Positions 1 through 6,741 of a DNA stretch of 12,424 nt are shown in pieces (position 1 is the stretch's first letter; each line of letters begins with the position of its first letter). The DNA comes from Actinomycetes bacterium (lineage in GTDB: Bacteria; Actinomycetota; Acidimicrobiia; Acidimicrobiales; Acidimicrobiaceae), in the NCBI GenBank assembly GCA_021823385.1, contig JAKAOC010000015.1, positions 1 through 12,424 of the forward strand. The letters are read 5' to 3'. Under the pieces are notes generated by a model that had not been told where the DNA came from, did not search any database, and was given only the letters and a program-made list of their open reading frames with translations. The position numbers and the translations under genes were made by a program.

Positions 1-849
1 TGACTCGGCAACACCGGGGGGCTTGAAGAGCCCCATGGCACGAAGCTGCTCCGAGAGGACCGCGACCTCCTTGGCCAGTAGCTCGGTGGCGGCGGGGACG
101 CGGGTCATGATGATTCGGACCTCGGTTGCGAAGTCCGGGTGGTCGACCCAGTGGTAGAGGCAGCGGCGCTTCAGCGCGTCATGCAGGTCCCGGGTGCGAT
201 TGGAGGTGATGATAACCACCGGCGGCACCTTCGACACGATGGTGCCCAACTCGGGAACGGTGGCCGCGTAGTCGGAGAGGGCCTCCAGCAGGAAGGCCTC
301 GAACTCGTCGTCGGCACGGTCGAGCTCGTCTATCAGCAGCACCGCCGGCAACGGCCGTCCGTCAGAGGTGGGAAGGGTGTCGCCCGAGCCCTCGGGGTCG
401 AGCGCGCGCAGGAGGGGCCTGCGGATCAGGAAGCGGTCGGAGTAGAGCTCGTCCTCGATGCTCGCCTCGAGCTGCTCGCCATGTGATTGGCGGACCAACT
501 CCACCGTGCGCAGGTGCAGGAGCTGGCCGGAGTAGTTCCACTCGTATAGAGCCTGCGAGGCGTCGATCCCCTCGTAGCACTGCAGCCGGATAAGTGGCGA
601 GCCGAGCAGGCGCGCCAGGGTCTTGCCAACTTCGGTCTTCCCCACTCCGGCCTCGCCCTCCAGCAAGAGCGGACGGCGCAGGGCGAGGGCCAGGAAGATC
701 GAGGTCGCCAAGGACTCCGAAGCTATGTAGTCGGACTCGGCCAGGCGCCCGGCCAACTCGGCCGGGCTGCCTATTCCGAGTTGGGCACAGACCGAGGGCA
801 GCTCCCCGGAGCGTTCCTCGGTCAACTTGCCACTTTGGGCCAATGCCAC
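1..849 (-). CDS. coxD: MoxR-family AAA+ ATPase, CoxD-like (3' end missing)
   Basis: This is a 283-codon open frame that runs off the left edge, so the C-terminus is missing. The visible protein is an AAA+ ATPase: Walker A GEAGVGKT (residues 65-72), Walker B LLIDELDR (171-178), a sensor-1 region TSNRTRDLH (215-223) and an arginine-finger-like ALKRRC (225-230), then the RCLYHWVDHP segment typical of MoxR/CoxD proteins. In the family, CoxD is a membrane-associated chaperone needed to mature the active site of CO dehydrogenase. Here its place 7 bp after coxM implies the same role for this form II enzyme, which is inference. The start is uncertain. GTG at 849 is used; an in-frame TTG at 843 has GGAG five bases upstream and may be the true start. 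No ATG lies near. A general MoxR role independent of cox cannot be excluded. Confidence 0.85.
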   Translation of the reverse strand, partial: MALAQSGKLTEERSGELPSVCAQLGIGSPAELAGRLAESDYIASESLATSIFLALALRRPLLLEGEAGVGKTEVGKTLARLLGSPLIRLQCYEGIDASQALYEWNYSGQLLHLRTVELVRQSHGEQLEASIEDELYSDRFLIRRPLLRALDPEGSGDTLPTSDGRPLPAVLLIDELDRADDEFEAFLLEALSDYAATVPELGTIVSKVPPVVIITSNRTRDLHDALKRRCLYHWVDHPDFATEVRIIMTRVPAATELLAKEVAVLSEQLRAMGLFKPPGVAES

Positions 850-856
850 TCCAGAC

Positions 857-1672
857 CTAAGCGGACGCCTCCTGCAGCGCACGGCGCACGAGAACGCTGG
901 CCAGGTGACGGCGGTATTCGGCCGAGGCGTTCAGGTCGGAAGGCGGATCGATCCCCTCTGAAGCGAGGTGAGCGGCCTCCTCGATCGAGGCTCCCTGGTT
1001 GATGGCGTTCTCGCTGGCTGACGCGCGCAGCGGCGTCGATCCCATGTTTACCAGGGATATTCTAGTTGACCCGTTGCGCACCACAGCAACGCCCACGATC
1101 GCCCAGTCCTGGGCGCGGCGGTTGAACTTCTTGTACGACCACCCCCCGGAGGTCTTGGGAACGCGGATCTCGGTGAGCACCTCGCCCTGGGCGAGGTCGG
1201 TCTCCAGGAATCCCTTGAAGAAGCTCGTGGCCGGGACGGTCCGCTCTCCGGCGGCGCTGCGCACCACCATGGTGGCGTCCAGCGCCAGCACCGCGGCCGG
1301 CAGGTCCGAAGCTCCGTCACCATGGGCGATGGAGCCCCCGATGGTGCCGCGATGGCGTACTGCCGGGTCCCCCACCTCCCCTGCAACATGGGAGAGGATC
1401 GGCACCGAATTCTTCAGCACCGCCGAAGTCTCCAGGTCGCGGTGGCGCGTCAGCGCGCCTATCGCCACATGGTCGCCGCGGTCCTCGATAAAGGAGAGCT
1501 CGGAAAGCCGGCCGATGTCCACCAGGGTGGACGGGGCAGCCAGGCGAAGCTTCATCAGGGGCAGCAGCGAGTGCCCCCCTGCGATCAGCTTGGCATCCTC
1601 TGAGCCGTCCAGGATCGAGATCGCCTCGGCGACACTGCCGGCGCGCACGTAATCGAATGTGGATGGGAACAT
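857..1672 (-). CDS. coxM: FAD-binding medium subunit of form II CO dehydrogenase-like enzyme
   Basis: The 271-residue protein is a CoxM-type flavoprotein of the molybdenum hydroxylase family, slightly short of the usual 280-290. Two FAD-binding signatures are visible: AGGHS (31-35), followed by a LLPLMKLRLA stretch, and TIGGS (110-114). The remainder matches the CO_deh_flav_C-type C-terminal domain. In the family this subunit takes electrons from the [2Fe-2S] subunit and passes them to quinone or another acceptor at the inner face of the membrane. It starts at ATG 1672, with a GAAGGGA-like ribosome site about ten bases upstream, and begins 35 bp after the coxL stop. Its TAG stop is 7 bp before the MoxR gene, so the four genes look cotranscribed. 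Subunit identity is sure; the substrate of the complex is not. Confidence 0.93.
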   Translation of the reverse strand: MFPSTFDYVRAGSVAEAISILDGSEDAKLIAGGHSLLPLMKLRLAAPSTLVDIGRLSELSFIEDRGDHVAIGALTRHRDLETSAVLKNSVPILSHVAGEVGDPAVRHRGTIGGSIAHGDGASDLPAAVLALDATMVVRSAAGERTVPATSFFKGFLETDLAQGEVLTEIRVPKTSGGWSYKKFNRRAQDWAIVGVAVVRNGSTRISLVNMGSTPLRASASENAINQGASIEEAAHLASEGIDPPSDLNASAEYRRHLASVLVRRALQEASA

Positions 1673-1707
1673 CTGGAAAAATCCCTTCGTCTAATCCTGT
1701 GCAACTC

Positions 1708-4086
1708 TCAACGGCGCGTCGCGCCGTCGATGGCCCGCCACACGCGTTCGGGGCTTGCGGGCATCTCGATGTTCTCGACACCGAGGTGGCTCAAAGCGTC
1801 CACGATGGCGTTCATTACCGCCGGTGTGGAGGCGATGGTGCCCGCCTCGCCGATGCCCTTGACCCCGAGGGGGTTCGTCGGACTCGGCGTCACGGTTTCA
1901 CCCAGCTCGAAGGAGGGAAGCTCTGCCGCGGAGGGAACCAGGTAATCGGCCAGCGTGGCGCTCATCAGGTTGCCCGCGCTGTCGTATGCCGCCTCCTCGA
2001 AGAGGGCCTGGGCGACTCCCTGGGCAATTCCCCCGTGAACCTGGCCCTCGATGATGAGGGGGTTCACCCGGGTGCCGCAGTCGTCCACGGCCTGGTAGCG
2101 AACCAGGTCCACCTTGCCGGTCTCGGTGTCCACCTCCACCACGGCGATATGGCTGCCGTAGGGGAAGGTGAAATTGGGTGGATCCCAGGTCACCGAAGCC
2201 TCCAGGTTGGGCTCCATGCCATCGGGAAGGTTGTGCGCGGTGAAGGCCTCGAAGGCCGCGGCCGCCAGCGGGAAGGCGCGGTCCGGGGAGCCCTTCACGG
2301 TGAAGACGCCCTCGGCGTAGTCGAGGTCCTCCTCGGCCACCTCCAGCTGGTGCGCAGCTATCGCCTTGGCCTTGTCGAGCACCCGCTCGGTCGCGATGTG
2401 GATGGCCGTGCCGCCCACCGCAAGCGAGCGTGACCCGTAGGTGTCCATGCCGTATGGGGCGATCGCCGTATCGGAGTGCAGCACCTCGATATCGGCCATC
2501 GGCACGCCCAGCTTCTCCGCCACGATCATCGACCAGGCGGTCTCATGCCCCTGGCCATGTGGAGCGGTGCCTGTGACCACCTGGATCTTGGAGGTGGGCA
2601 GTATCCTGACCGTTGCCGCCTCCCAACCGCCGGCTCCGTAGTTGAGCGAGGCCAGAACGCGCGAGGGCGCCAGGCCGCACATCTCCACGAAGAACGAGAT
2701 GCCGATTCCGAGCAGCTTGTGCGATCCGGCGTCGATACGCAGCTTCTTCTCCGCCAAGAGTTCGTCCATGCCCAGCATGTCCAAAGCCTTGTTGAAGTTG
2801 GTCAGGTAGTCGCCCGAGTCGAAGACCAGGCCCGCCGAGGAGCTGTAGGGGAACGCCTCGGCCGGGATGAAGTTGCGCTTCCGGATCTCCACAGCGCTCA
2901 CACCCAGCTTGCGCGCCAGCGCGTCCATGGCGCGCTCGATGGCGTAAGTGGCCTCGGGACGCCCGGCGCCACGGTAGGCGTCGGTGGGCGTCTTGTTGGT
3001 GAAGACCGAGCGGCAGGTGAACGAGTAGTTGGGAATGTCATAGACCCCGTGGTAGAGGAAAGCGCCGAGCAGCGGGATCCCGGGGGTCACCAGCTGCAGG
3101 TACGCGCCCATGTCGGCCACCAGGTTGACCCGGACCGCAGTAACCTTGCCATCGGCGTCCGCCGCAAGCTCGATGTTCTGGATCTGGCCACGGCCGTGGA
3201 TGGTTGCCACCGCGTTCTCGGAACGCTCCTCGGTCCAGCGCACCGGCCGGCGCAGCTTGCGCGCCAGGGCGAGAGCCAGGACCTCCTCGGCGTAGACGTT
3301 CAGCTTCGAGCCGAAGCCGCCTCCCACCGAAGGCGCGACCACGCGCAGCTTGGTCTCCGAGATGCCCACCGTGAGGGCGAGCATCACCTTCAGGATGTGG
3401 GGCACCTGGGTGGCGGAGTAGACGGTGTAGTCGCCACCGAACGGTGCCGGCACGACCACCACCGAGCGCGGCTCCATCGCCGAAGGGACCAGGCGCTGCT
3501 GGATGTATCGCTCGGAAACGGTGTGCGCGGCCTTGGCGAAGGCGTCGTCCACGGCATCCTTGTTGGGGATCAGCTCCCAGGTGTAGCTGAGGTTGGTGCC
3601 GATCTCGGAGTGGATCACGTTGGAATCGCTTATCGATTCCTCCAGGTCCAGCACCGGGTCGAGCTCCTCGTAGTCGACCTCGATAGCCTCGAGCGCGTCC
3701 ACGGCGGCGGTCTTGGATTCGGCCACGACCACCGCAACGCCGTCGCCGACGTAGTTCACGTTGCCGTTGGCCAACGGGAAGTGCGCCGGATTCTTCATGT
3801 CGGCGGTCACCGGCCAGGCGCACGGCATCGGACCGGCCCAGTCGTCCTTGAGGTCTTGGTAGGTGTAGACCGCCACCACACCCGGGCGCGACTTTGCCGC
3901 GGAGGTGTCGATGGAGGTGATGCGGCCGTGGGCCACCGTCGAGCGAAGCACCGCCATGTGCAGCGCGCCGGGTATGGCCAGGTCGTCGGAGAACTTCGCC
4001 TCTCCGGTTAGCAATTCGGGGTCCTCCCTGCGCAGCACGCGCTGGCCAAGGACTTTGCTCCCGCTGGTCGTCTCAGTTGTCGTCAT
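1708..4086 (-). CDS. coxL: Form II CO dehydrogenase-like molybdenum large subunit
   Basis: At 792 residues this is a full-length catalytic subunit of the xanthine oxidase/CoxL family, which binds molybdopterin cytosine dinucleotide. Visible marks are the N-terminal VLRREDPELLTG segment, the cofactor-binding GGGFG (255-259), the active-site loop AYRGAGR (370-376) and the C-terminal GIGEAG with the catalytic-base glutamate (Glu747). Form I CO dehydrogenases have AYRCSFR, whose cysteine holds the copper of the CuSMo centre. Here that place is Gly373, so this is form II (BMS type). Form II members oxidise CO poorly or have unknown substrates, so CO should not be assumed. The ATG at 4086 lies 6 bp after the coxS stop with GGGGGAG nine bases upstream. 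The order S-L-M is the usual form II layout. Confidence 0.94.
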   Translation of the reverse strand: MTTTETTSGSKVLGQRVLRREDPELLTGEAKFSDDLAIPGALHMAVLRSTVAHGRITSIDTSAAKSRPGVVAVYTYQDLKDDWAGPMPCAWPVTADMKNPAHFPLANGNVNYVGDGVAVVVAESKTAAVDALEAIEVDYEELDPVLDLEESISDSNVIHSEIGTNLSYTWELIPNKDAVDDAFAKAAHTVSERYIQQRLVPSAMEPRSVVVVPAPFGGDYTVYSATQVPHILKVMLALTVGISETKLRVVAPSVGGGFGSKLNVYAEEVLALALARKLRRPVRWTEERSENAVATIHGRGQIQNIELAADADGKVTAVRVNLVADMGAYLQLVTPGIPLLGAFLYHGVYDIPNYSFTCRSVFTNKTPTDAYRGAGRPEATYAIERAMDALARKLGVSAVEIRKRNFIPAEAFPYSSSAGLVFDSGDYLTNFNKALDMLGMDELLAEKKLRIDAGSHKLLGIGISFFVEMCGLAPSRVLASLNYGAGGWEAATVRILPTSKIQVVTGTAPHGQGHETAWSMIVAEKLGVPMADIEVLHSDTAIAPYGMDTYGSRSLAVGGTAIHIATERVLDKAKAIAAHQLEVAEEDLDYAEGVFTVKGSPDRAFPLAAAAFEAFTAHNLPDGMEPNLEASVTWDPPNFTFPYGSHIAVVEVDTETGKVDLVRYQAVDDCGTRVNPLIIEGQVHGGIAQGVAQALFEEAAYDSAGNLMSATLADYLVPSAAELPSFELGETVTPSPTNPLGVKGIGEAGTIASTPAVMNAIVDALSHLGVENIEMPASPERVWRAIDGATRR

Positions 4087-4092
4087 CTCACA

Positions 4093-4560
4093 TCACTCCC
4101 CCGTGGATGCCGCTGCAGCCAATACCGACTTGACGATGTTGTGGTATCCGGTGCACCGGCAGAGGTTCCCTTCCAGTCCCAGGCGAACCTCGGCCTCGGT
4201 CGGGTGCGGGTTTTCCTTGAGGAAGGAGGTGGCGGCCATCACCATGCCCGGCGTGCAGAAGCCGCACTGCAGGCCATGGTTCTCCTGGAACGCCTTCTGC
4301 ATGGGATGCAGCTCGCCTTCGGCACTGGCGAGTCCCTCGATGGTGGTTACCTCCTGCCCGTCGGCCTGGACTGCCAACATGGTGCAACTCTTCACCGACT
4401 CGCCGTTCACGTGTACCGTGCACGCACCGCACGAAGAAGTGTCGCAACCCACGTTGGTTCCGGTCAGGCCCACATGGTCGCGAAGGAAATGGACTAAAAG
4501 AGTTCGCGGCTCGACGTCTCGGGAGACGGTCTGGCCATTAACCGTCATTGTCACTTGCAT
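4093..4560 (-). CDS. coxS: [2Fe-2S] small subunit of form II CO dehydrogenase-like enzyme
   Basis: The 155-residue protein has the two-domain plan of CoxS/XdhC-type ferredoxin subunits. The plant-ferredoxin-like N-terminal cluster uses Cys39, Cys44, Cys47 and Cys59 (CDTSSCGAC motif). The helical C-terminal cluster uses Cys99, Cys102, Cys134 and Cys136 (QCGFCTPG and LCRCTGY). All eight ligands are present. It transfers electrons from the molybdenum site in CoxL to FAD in CoxM. The frame is open further upstream to an ATG at 4824, but that extension has no family similarity and would overlap the divergent acetyltransferase. ATG 4560, with an AGGGGG run four bases upstream, gives the normal length. 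ATG 4548 (Met5) is a weaker alternative. It is the first gene of the operon, so its promoter should lie in 4561-4718. Confidence 0.94.
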   Translation of the reverse strand: MQVTMTVNGQTVSRDVEPRTLLVHFLRDHVGLTGTNVGCDTSSCGACTVHVNGESVKSCTMLAVQADGQEVTTIEGLASAEGELHPMQKAFQENHGLQCGFCTPGMVMAATSFLKENPHPTEAEVRLGLEGNLCRCTGYHNIVKSVLAAAASTGE

Positions 4561-4718
4561 ACGGCCCCCTATTGCTGGCTTCGAAGACAACGACGCTAAA
4601 GCTAGCAAATAAGTCCAGCCTCCGGATTCAATAGCAGATCTTCCTGGGCGTTCCCCGCGTCCGTGGTTGACGCCAATGCGCGGCGATAGGGGTCGGGGCG
4701 CCATTATCTTGAAGGTCG
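4561..4718. other. Divergent intergenic region between coxS and the acetyltransferase gene
   Basis: These 158 bp must hold the promoter of the cox operon (minus) and that of the acetyltransferase gene (plus). On the plus strand a TATCTT hexamer ends eight bases before the ATG. On the minus strand I find no convincing -35/-10 pair. An AT-richer patch around 4596-4612, with the palindrome GCTAGC, is the likeliest place for RNA polymerase contact. No clear long inverted repeat that would mark an operator is seen. Confidence 0.5.
4705..4710 (+). promoter_or_regulatory. Possible -10 element, leaderless start of acetyltransferase gene
   Basis: TATCTT fits the actinobacterial -10 pattern TAnnnT and ends eight bases before the A of the ATG at 4719, so transcription could begin at the start codon itself. 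No -35 match lies at the right distance. The GAAGG at 4711-4715 is only three bases from the ATG, too close for a normal Shine-Dalgarno site. This would suit a leaderless message, or a start at the in-frame TTG at 4725. The call rests on a short motif and is weak. Confidence 0.3.
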
Positions 4719-5309
4719 ATGACGTTGAATTTGCGGGCAAAGCGCGTGACGCTGCGCCCTTTGCGCGAGTCGGATTTCGAGTCCTGGAACGAGGTCCGAA
4801 CCCGCTGCGGAGCTTGGCTGACACGCTGGGAGCCGCTGCCCCCCGAGGGCTACGGGGACCCTAACGGCCGCCACCTCTTCATCTCGCGCTGCATCTCGCG
4901 AGAGCAGGAAGCCCGCATGGGCACCGCCCACTCCTTCGGCGTTTTCCTGGGAAGCCGCTTCGTCGGCGAGGCCAACCTCTCCGGCATCCAGCGTGGGCCG
5001 GTCCAGAGCGCGAACATCGGATATTGGGTGGACATGGCCGAAGCGGGCAAGGGGCTCATTCCCGAAGCCTGCGCCGCCCTCTTCCGCTTCGCATTCGAGG
5101 AGTTGCGACTGCATCGGATCCAGATCAGCATCGTGCCGCGCAATTCGGCCAGCCTGAGGGTGGTGTCCAAGCTCGACCTGAGGAAAGAGGGCGTGGCGGA
5201 GCGATACATCGAGATCAACGGTGTCTGGGAGGACCACAGCATCTTTGCCGTCACCCGGGAGGAGTGGCAGGCCAAACGGCGCTTCTACATGGAGCGGTTC
5301 CTGATCTGA
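4719..5309 (+). CDS. GNAT-family N-acetyltransferase, RimJ/RimL-like
   Basis: The 196-residue protein has the layout of RimJ/RimL-type GNAT acetyltransferases, which move an acetyl group from acetyl-CoA to an amine, often a protein N-terminus. Visible are the opening strand [12 protein letters not shown] (10-21), the family motif [13 protein letters not shown] (101-113) that carries the acetyl-CoA pyrophosphate loop, a helix [15 protein letters not shown], and the RNSASLRV segment (141-148) near the C-terminal motif. The substrate cannot be read from sequence. RimJ and RimL act on ribosomal proteins, but many relatives modify other amines or antibiotics. It is transcribed away from the cox operon, and 49 bp separate it from the next gene. 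A functional link to cox is not supported. ATG 4719 is the first plausible start; TTG 4725 is an alternative. Confidence 0.88.
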   Translation: MTLNLRAKRVTLRPLRESDFESWNEVRTRCGAWLTRWEPLPPEGYGDPNGRHLFISRCISREQEARMGTAHSFGVFLGSRFVGEANLSGIQRGPVQSANIGYWVDMAEAGKGLIPEACAALFRFAFEELRLHRIQISIVPRNSASLRVVSKLDLRKEGVAERYIEINGVWEDHSIFAVTREEWQAKRRFYMERFLI

Positions 5310-5343
5310 GGAGCATCCCACTAGTGCGCTTCCGCGGCGGCGG

Positions 5344-5352
5344 TGATATGTT
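5344..5352 (+). promoter_or_regulatory. Extended -10 promoter of the DUF1707 gene
   Basis: TGATATGTT combines the extended -10 TGn with a TAnnnT hexamer (5347-5352) and ends six bases before the ATG at 5359. No Shine-Dalgarno sequence lies between, so the message would be leaderless, a common arrangement in Actinobacteria. No -35 match is evident, which is acceptable for an extended -10 promoter. Read-through from the acetyltransferase gene, 49 bp upstream, remains possible. Confidence 0.4.
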
Positions 5353-5358
5353 TGTGGC

Positions 5359-5829
5359 ATGGCAGATGAGATGTATCTGCGGGCTGGCGACTGCGATCGC
5401 GAGAGCGTGACGTCGTTTCTGTCCGGTTCCCTCCAGCATGGCTACATCGACCCCACCGAGCTCTCCGAGCGGCTGGATAAGCTCAACGCGGCGAAGACCT
5501 ACGCCGACCTTCTCCTCCTGGTGCAGGACATTCCCGGTGGCAGACAGGTGATCAAGGAAACCGCCGCCCGCCACCGCCACGGCGCTTCCACCCACCCGGC
5601 TCTTGCCGGCCAGCCGGCCCGCGTCACCAGGAAACCGCGCCACGTAGGCCGGTACGTCCTGCTGGGTGTCATGTTCTGGCTCATTGCCCGAGCGGCCGTG
5701 GGGATCGCCGCCTTCGGGTTCAACCTCATGGTCGTTCCGATAGCCGGGTTTTTATTGCAGGCGCTTGCCGTGGGCTTCCTCGTCTGGCTGGTTTTGGCAG
5801 TCATAAGGCCAAGGCACAGGCGCTTCTAG
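5359..5829 (+). CDS. DUF1707 domain membrane protein
   Basis: This is a small protein of 156 residues. Residues 5-60 match the DUF1707 (SHOCT-like) pattern common in Actinobacteria: YLRAGDCDRE, then a helix ending in the ELSERLDKLNAAKTYADLLLL segment and a short DIPGG. A basic, proline-containing linker (61-97) leads to two hydrophobic segments at about 99-120 and 123-149, joined by a very short turn, so the protein should be a hairpin in the cytoplasmic membrane with the DUF1707 domain inside. The molecular role of DUF1707 is not established. The gene follows the acetyltransferase on the same strand but has its own extended -10 element, and it ends in a strong hairpin that includes the last base of its TAG stop. 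Domain call is confident, function unknown. Confidence 0.85.
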   Translation: MADEMYLRAGDCDRESVTSFLSGSLQHGYIDPTELSERLDKLNAAKTYADLLLLVQDIPGGRQVIKETAARHRHGASTHPALAGQPARVTRKPRHVGRYVLLGVMFWLIARAAVGIAAFGFNLMVVPIAGFLLQALAVGFLVWLVLAVIRPRHRRF

Positions 5830-5871
5830 AGGTGAGCGTGCGCCTCGGGCGCGCGCGGCGCACGTCACCTC
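5829..5871. terminator. Strong GC-rich hairpin at the end of the DUF1707 gene
   Basis: Bases 5829-5844 pair with 5857-5871, giving a 15-bp stem with a single bulged G at 5836 and a 12-base loop. The stem begins on the last base of the stop codon. There is no T-run after it, which is common for actinobacterial (I-shaped) terminators. It sits between convergent genes and may act in both directions. Confidence 0.6.
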
Positions 5872-5895
5872 GCACCCGAGGAGCTGGCGCCAGAG

Positions 5896-5970
5896 CAGCC
5901 ACAAATGCGCTGTTGCCTCCCTGTGGGCCGTAGGTCCCACGACCAGTGGGCCTGCAACGGCTGTGGACTG
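5896..5970. other. Foldable stretch with competing helices, possible structured RNA
   Basis: Nested complementary segments enclose this stretch. CAG 5896-5898 and CCACA 5899-5903 pair with CTG 5968-5970 and TGTGG 5962-5966. GCTGTTGC 5909-5916 pairs with GCAACGGC 5954-5961, with one G-U. Inside, CCCAC 5936-5940 can pair either with GTGGG 5923-5927 or with GTGGG 5946-5950, two mutually exclusive hairpins. No open frame of note crosses it, and it lies in the 233-bp gap between convergent genes. It could be a small RNA, part of a processed 3' end, or chance pairing in GC-rich DNA. I do not recognise a known RNA family. Confidence 0.3.
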
Positions 5971-5991
5971 CCCGATGACATCGGGGCGGTC
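5966..5991. terminator. Hairpin followed by a C8 tract in the convergent gap
   Basis: GAC-TGCCCGAT (5966-5976) pairs with the segment ending GGTC at 5991, with a core CCCGAT/ATCGGG and one bulged G. On the plus strand a run of eight C (5994-6001) follows. It could be a terminator for the minus-strand gene starting at 6581 or a back-up for the plus-strand genes. It shares bases 5966-5970 with the outer helix of the preceding structure, so the two cannot form together. There is no T-run on either side. Confidence 0.35.
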
Positions 5992-6062
5992 TTCCCCCCC
6001 CCTTGCGGACGAGACCCGGCGCTCATGGGGCCTTGCACGAGGCTCTATGGGAGTGTGAACAC

Positions 6063-6581
6063 CTAAGGCGCGGGAAGCTCCGTGTCGACCACGGCCAGGC
6101 TCCAGTCGCAGGTTGAGGAGACCTCGAAGTAACCGCGGGCAATGTTATGTCCCGGCAGCGACCCCGATTGATATCCGCTCACGGTGAATGCGTAGTCGGC
6201 CACCAGGCTGCCGGACGGATACGAATGCAGGCTTATCCGCAGCACCTGGTTGCCGGTCACGTCGCGGCAGTTGGCGCTCCACGCACCGGTCCAGCTGAAG
6301 TCCAACGGATGCACCTTGGATGTGCGCGCACCACTTCCTGACAAGGTGACCACCGCCGTGCCACTGGGGGGCAGCTGGTCCGAGGCGGCCTCCTTGGTGA
6401 CCGGCTTCGCCTTCGCGGCTGCCTTATGGAGCGCCACAGTCTGGTGACGGAAGGAGATCACCTGGGAGCCGAGCAGGGTGGCTCCGAGGGCCAGCACCAA
6501 GGCGGCAGCGAGCAGCCCCAGGTTAAGAGGGGTGTTCCAGCGCGCCCGCGCCGGGGGCTTGCTTGGATCGGCGGTGATCAT
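6063..6581 (-). CDS. Hypothetical membrane-anchored exported protein
   Basis: I do not recognise this 172-residue protein. It has a short basic N-terminus (KPPARARWN), one hydrophobic segment at about 20-42 without a lipobox or clear cleavage site, an alanine/lysine-rich linker (48-68), and an external part of about 100 residues rich in beta-strand pattern. The final GYFEVSSTCDWSLAVV resembles the closing strands of small actinobacterial secreted beta-sandwich domains. It contains just two cysteines, Cys105 and Cys158, both in the predicted external domain, so they may form a disulfide. It is likely a signal-anchored surface protein. It has its own promoter just upstream and converges with the DUF1707 gene. 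A link to the neighbouring molybdenum enzymes is not evident. Confidence 0.75.
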   Translation of the reverse strand: MITADPSKPPARARWNTPLNLGLLAAALVLALGATLLGSQVISFRHQTVALHKAAAKAKPVTKEAASDQLPPSGTAVVTLSGSGARTSKVHPLDFSWTGAWSANCRDVTGNQVLRISLHSYPSGSLVADYAFTVSGYQSGSLPGHNIARGYFEVSSTCDWSLAVVDTELPAP

Positions 6582-6593
6582 ATTGCAGGCTGG

Positions 6594-6622
6594 ATTCTAC
6601 CGCCCGGCCACGAAGTTGTCTT
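6594..6622 (-). promoter_or_regulatory. Sigma-70-type promoter of the membrane-anchored protein gene
   Basis: Read on the minus strand, AAGACA (6622-6617) is followed by a 17-base spacer and TAGAAT (6599-6594), close to the housekeeping consensus. Transcription would start near 6587, leaving a leader of only about six bases before the ATG at 6581, so the message would be nearly leaderless; no Shine-Dalgarno sequence is seen there. Confidence 0.5.
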
Positions 6623-6638
6623 GCCCGGAAAACGGACG

Positions 6639-6707
6639 GCCCGCCTCCCTAGAGGAGAGGCGGGCTGCCGATGGGGGAAGTTGCACTTGTTCCAACCATC
6701 GGCAGCC
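6639..6707 (-). terminator. Tandem hairpins downstream of the second CoxL gene
   Basis: Two stems share three bases. On the minus strand the first hairpin comes 34 bases after the stop codon: 6707-6696 pair perfectly with 6674-6663 over 12 bp, with four further pairs inside (6693-6690 with 6679-6676). The second is a perfect 9-bp stem, 6665-6657 with 6647-6639, with a nine-base loop, followed by CGTCCGTTTTCC, a short T-run. The second hairpin with its T-run looks like an intrinsic terminator for the large-subunit gene. The promoter of the next gene begins about 17 bp further on. Confidence 0.6.
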
Positions 6708-6741
6708 GCATTTTCATCCTTTAGATCCGAATTTAGGGAAC

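Noticed and set aside
2476..4011. Plus-strand open frame of 511 codons opposite coxL
   Set aside because: It lies wholly antisense to a gene with clear CoxL motifs, its translation is rich in Arg, His, Val and Gly with no recognisable domain, and such frames are expected opposite high-GC genes.
1..4560. True (form I) CO dehydrogenase
   Set aside because: The active-site loop is AYRGAGR, not AYRCSFR, and the gene order is S-L-M rather than M-S-L, so CO oxidation is not assured.
4667..4672. TTGACG as a -35 box for the acetyltransferase gene
   Set aside because: No -10 element lies 16-18 bases downstream; the TATCTT near the ATG is 32 bases away.
4561..4824. N-terminal extension of coxS to an ATG at 4824
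   Set aside because: The extra 88 residues have no similarity to CoxS, would overlap the divergent acetyltransferase gene, and a normal start with a ribosome site exists at 4560.
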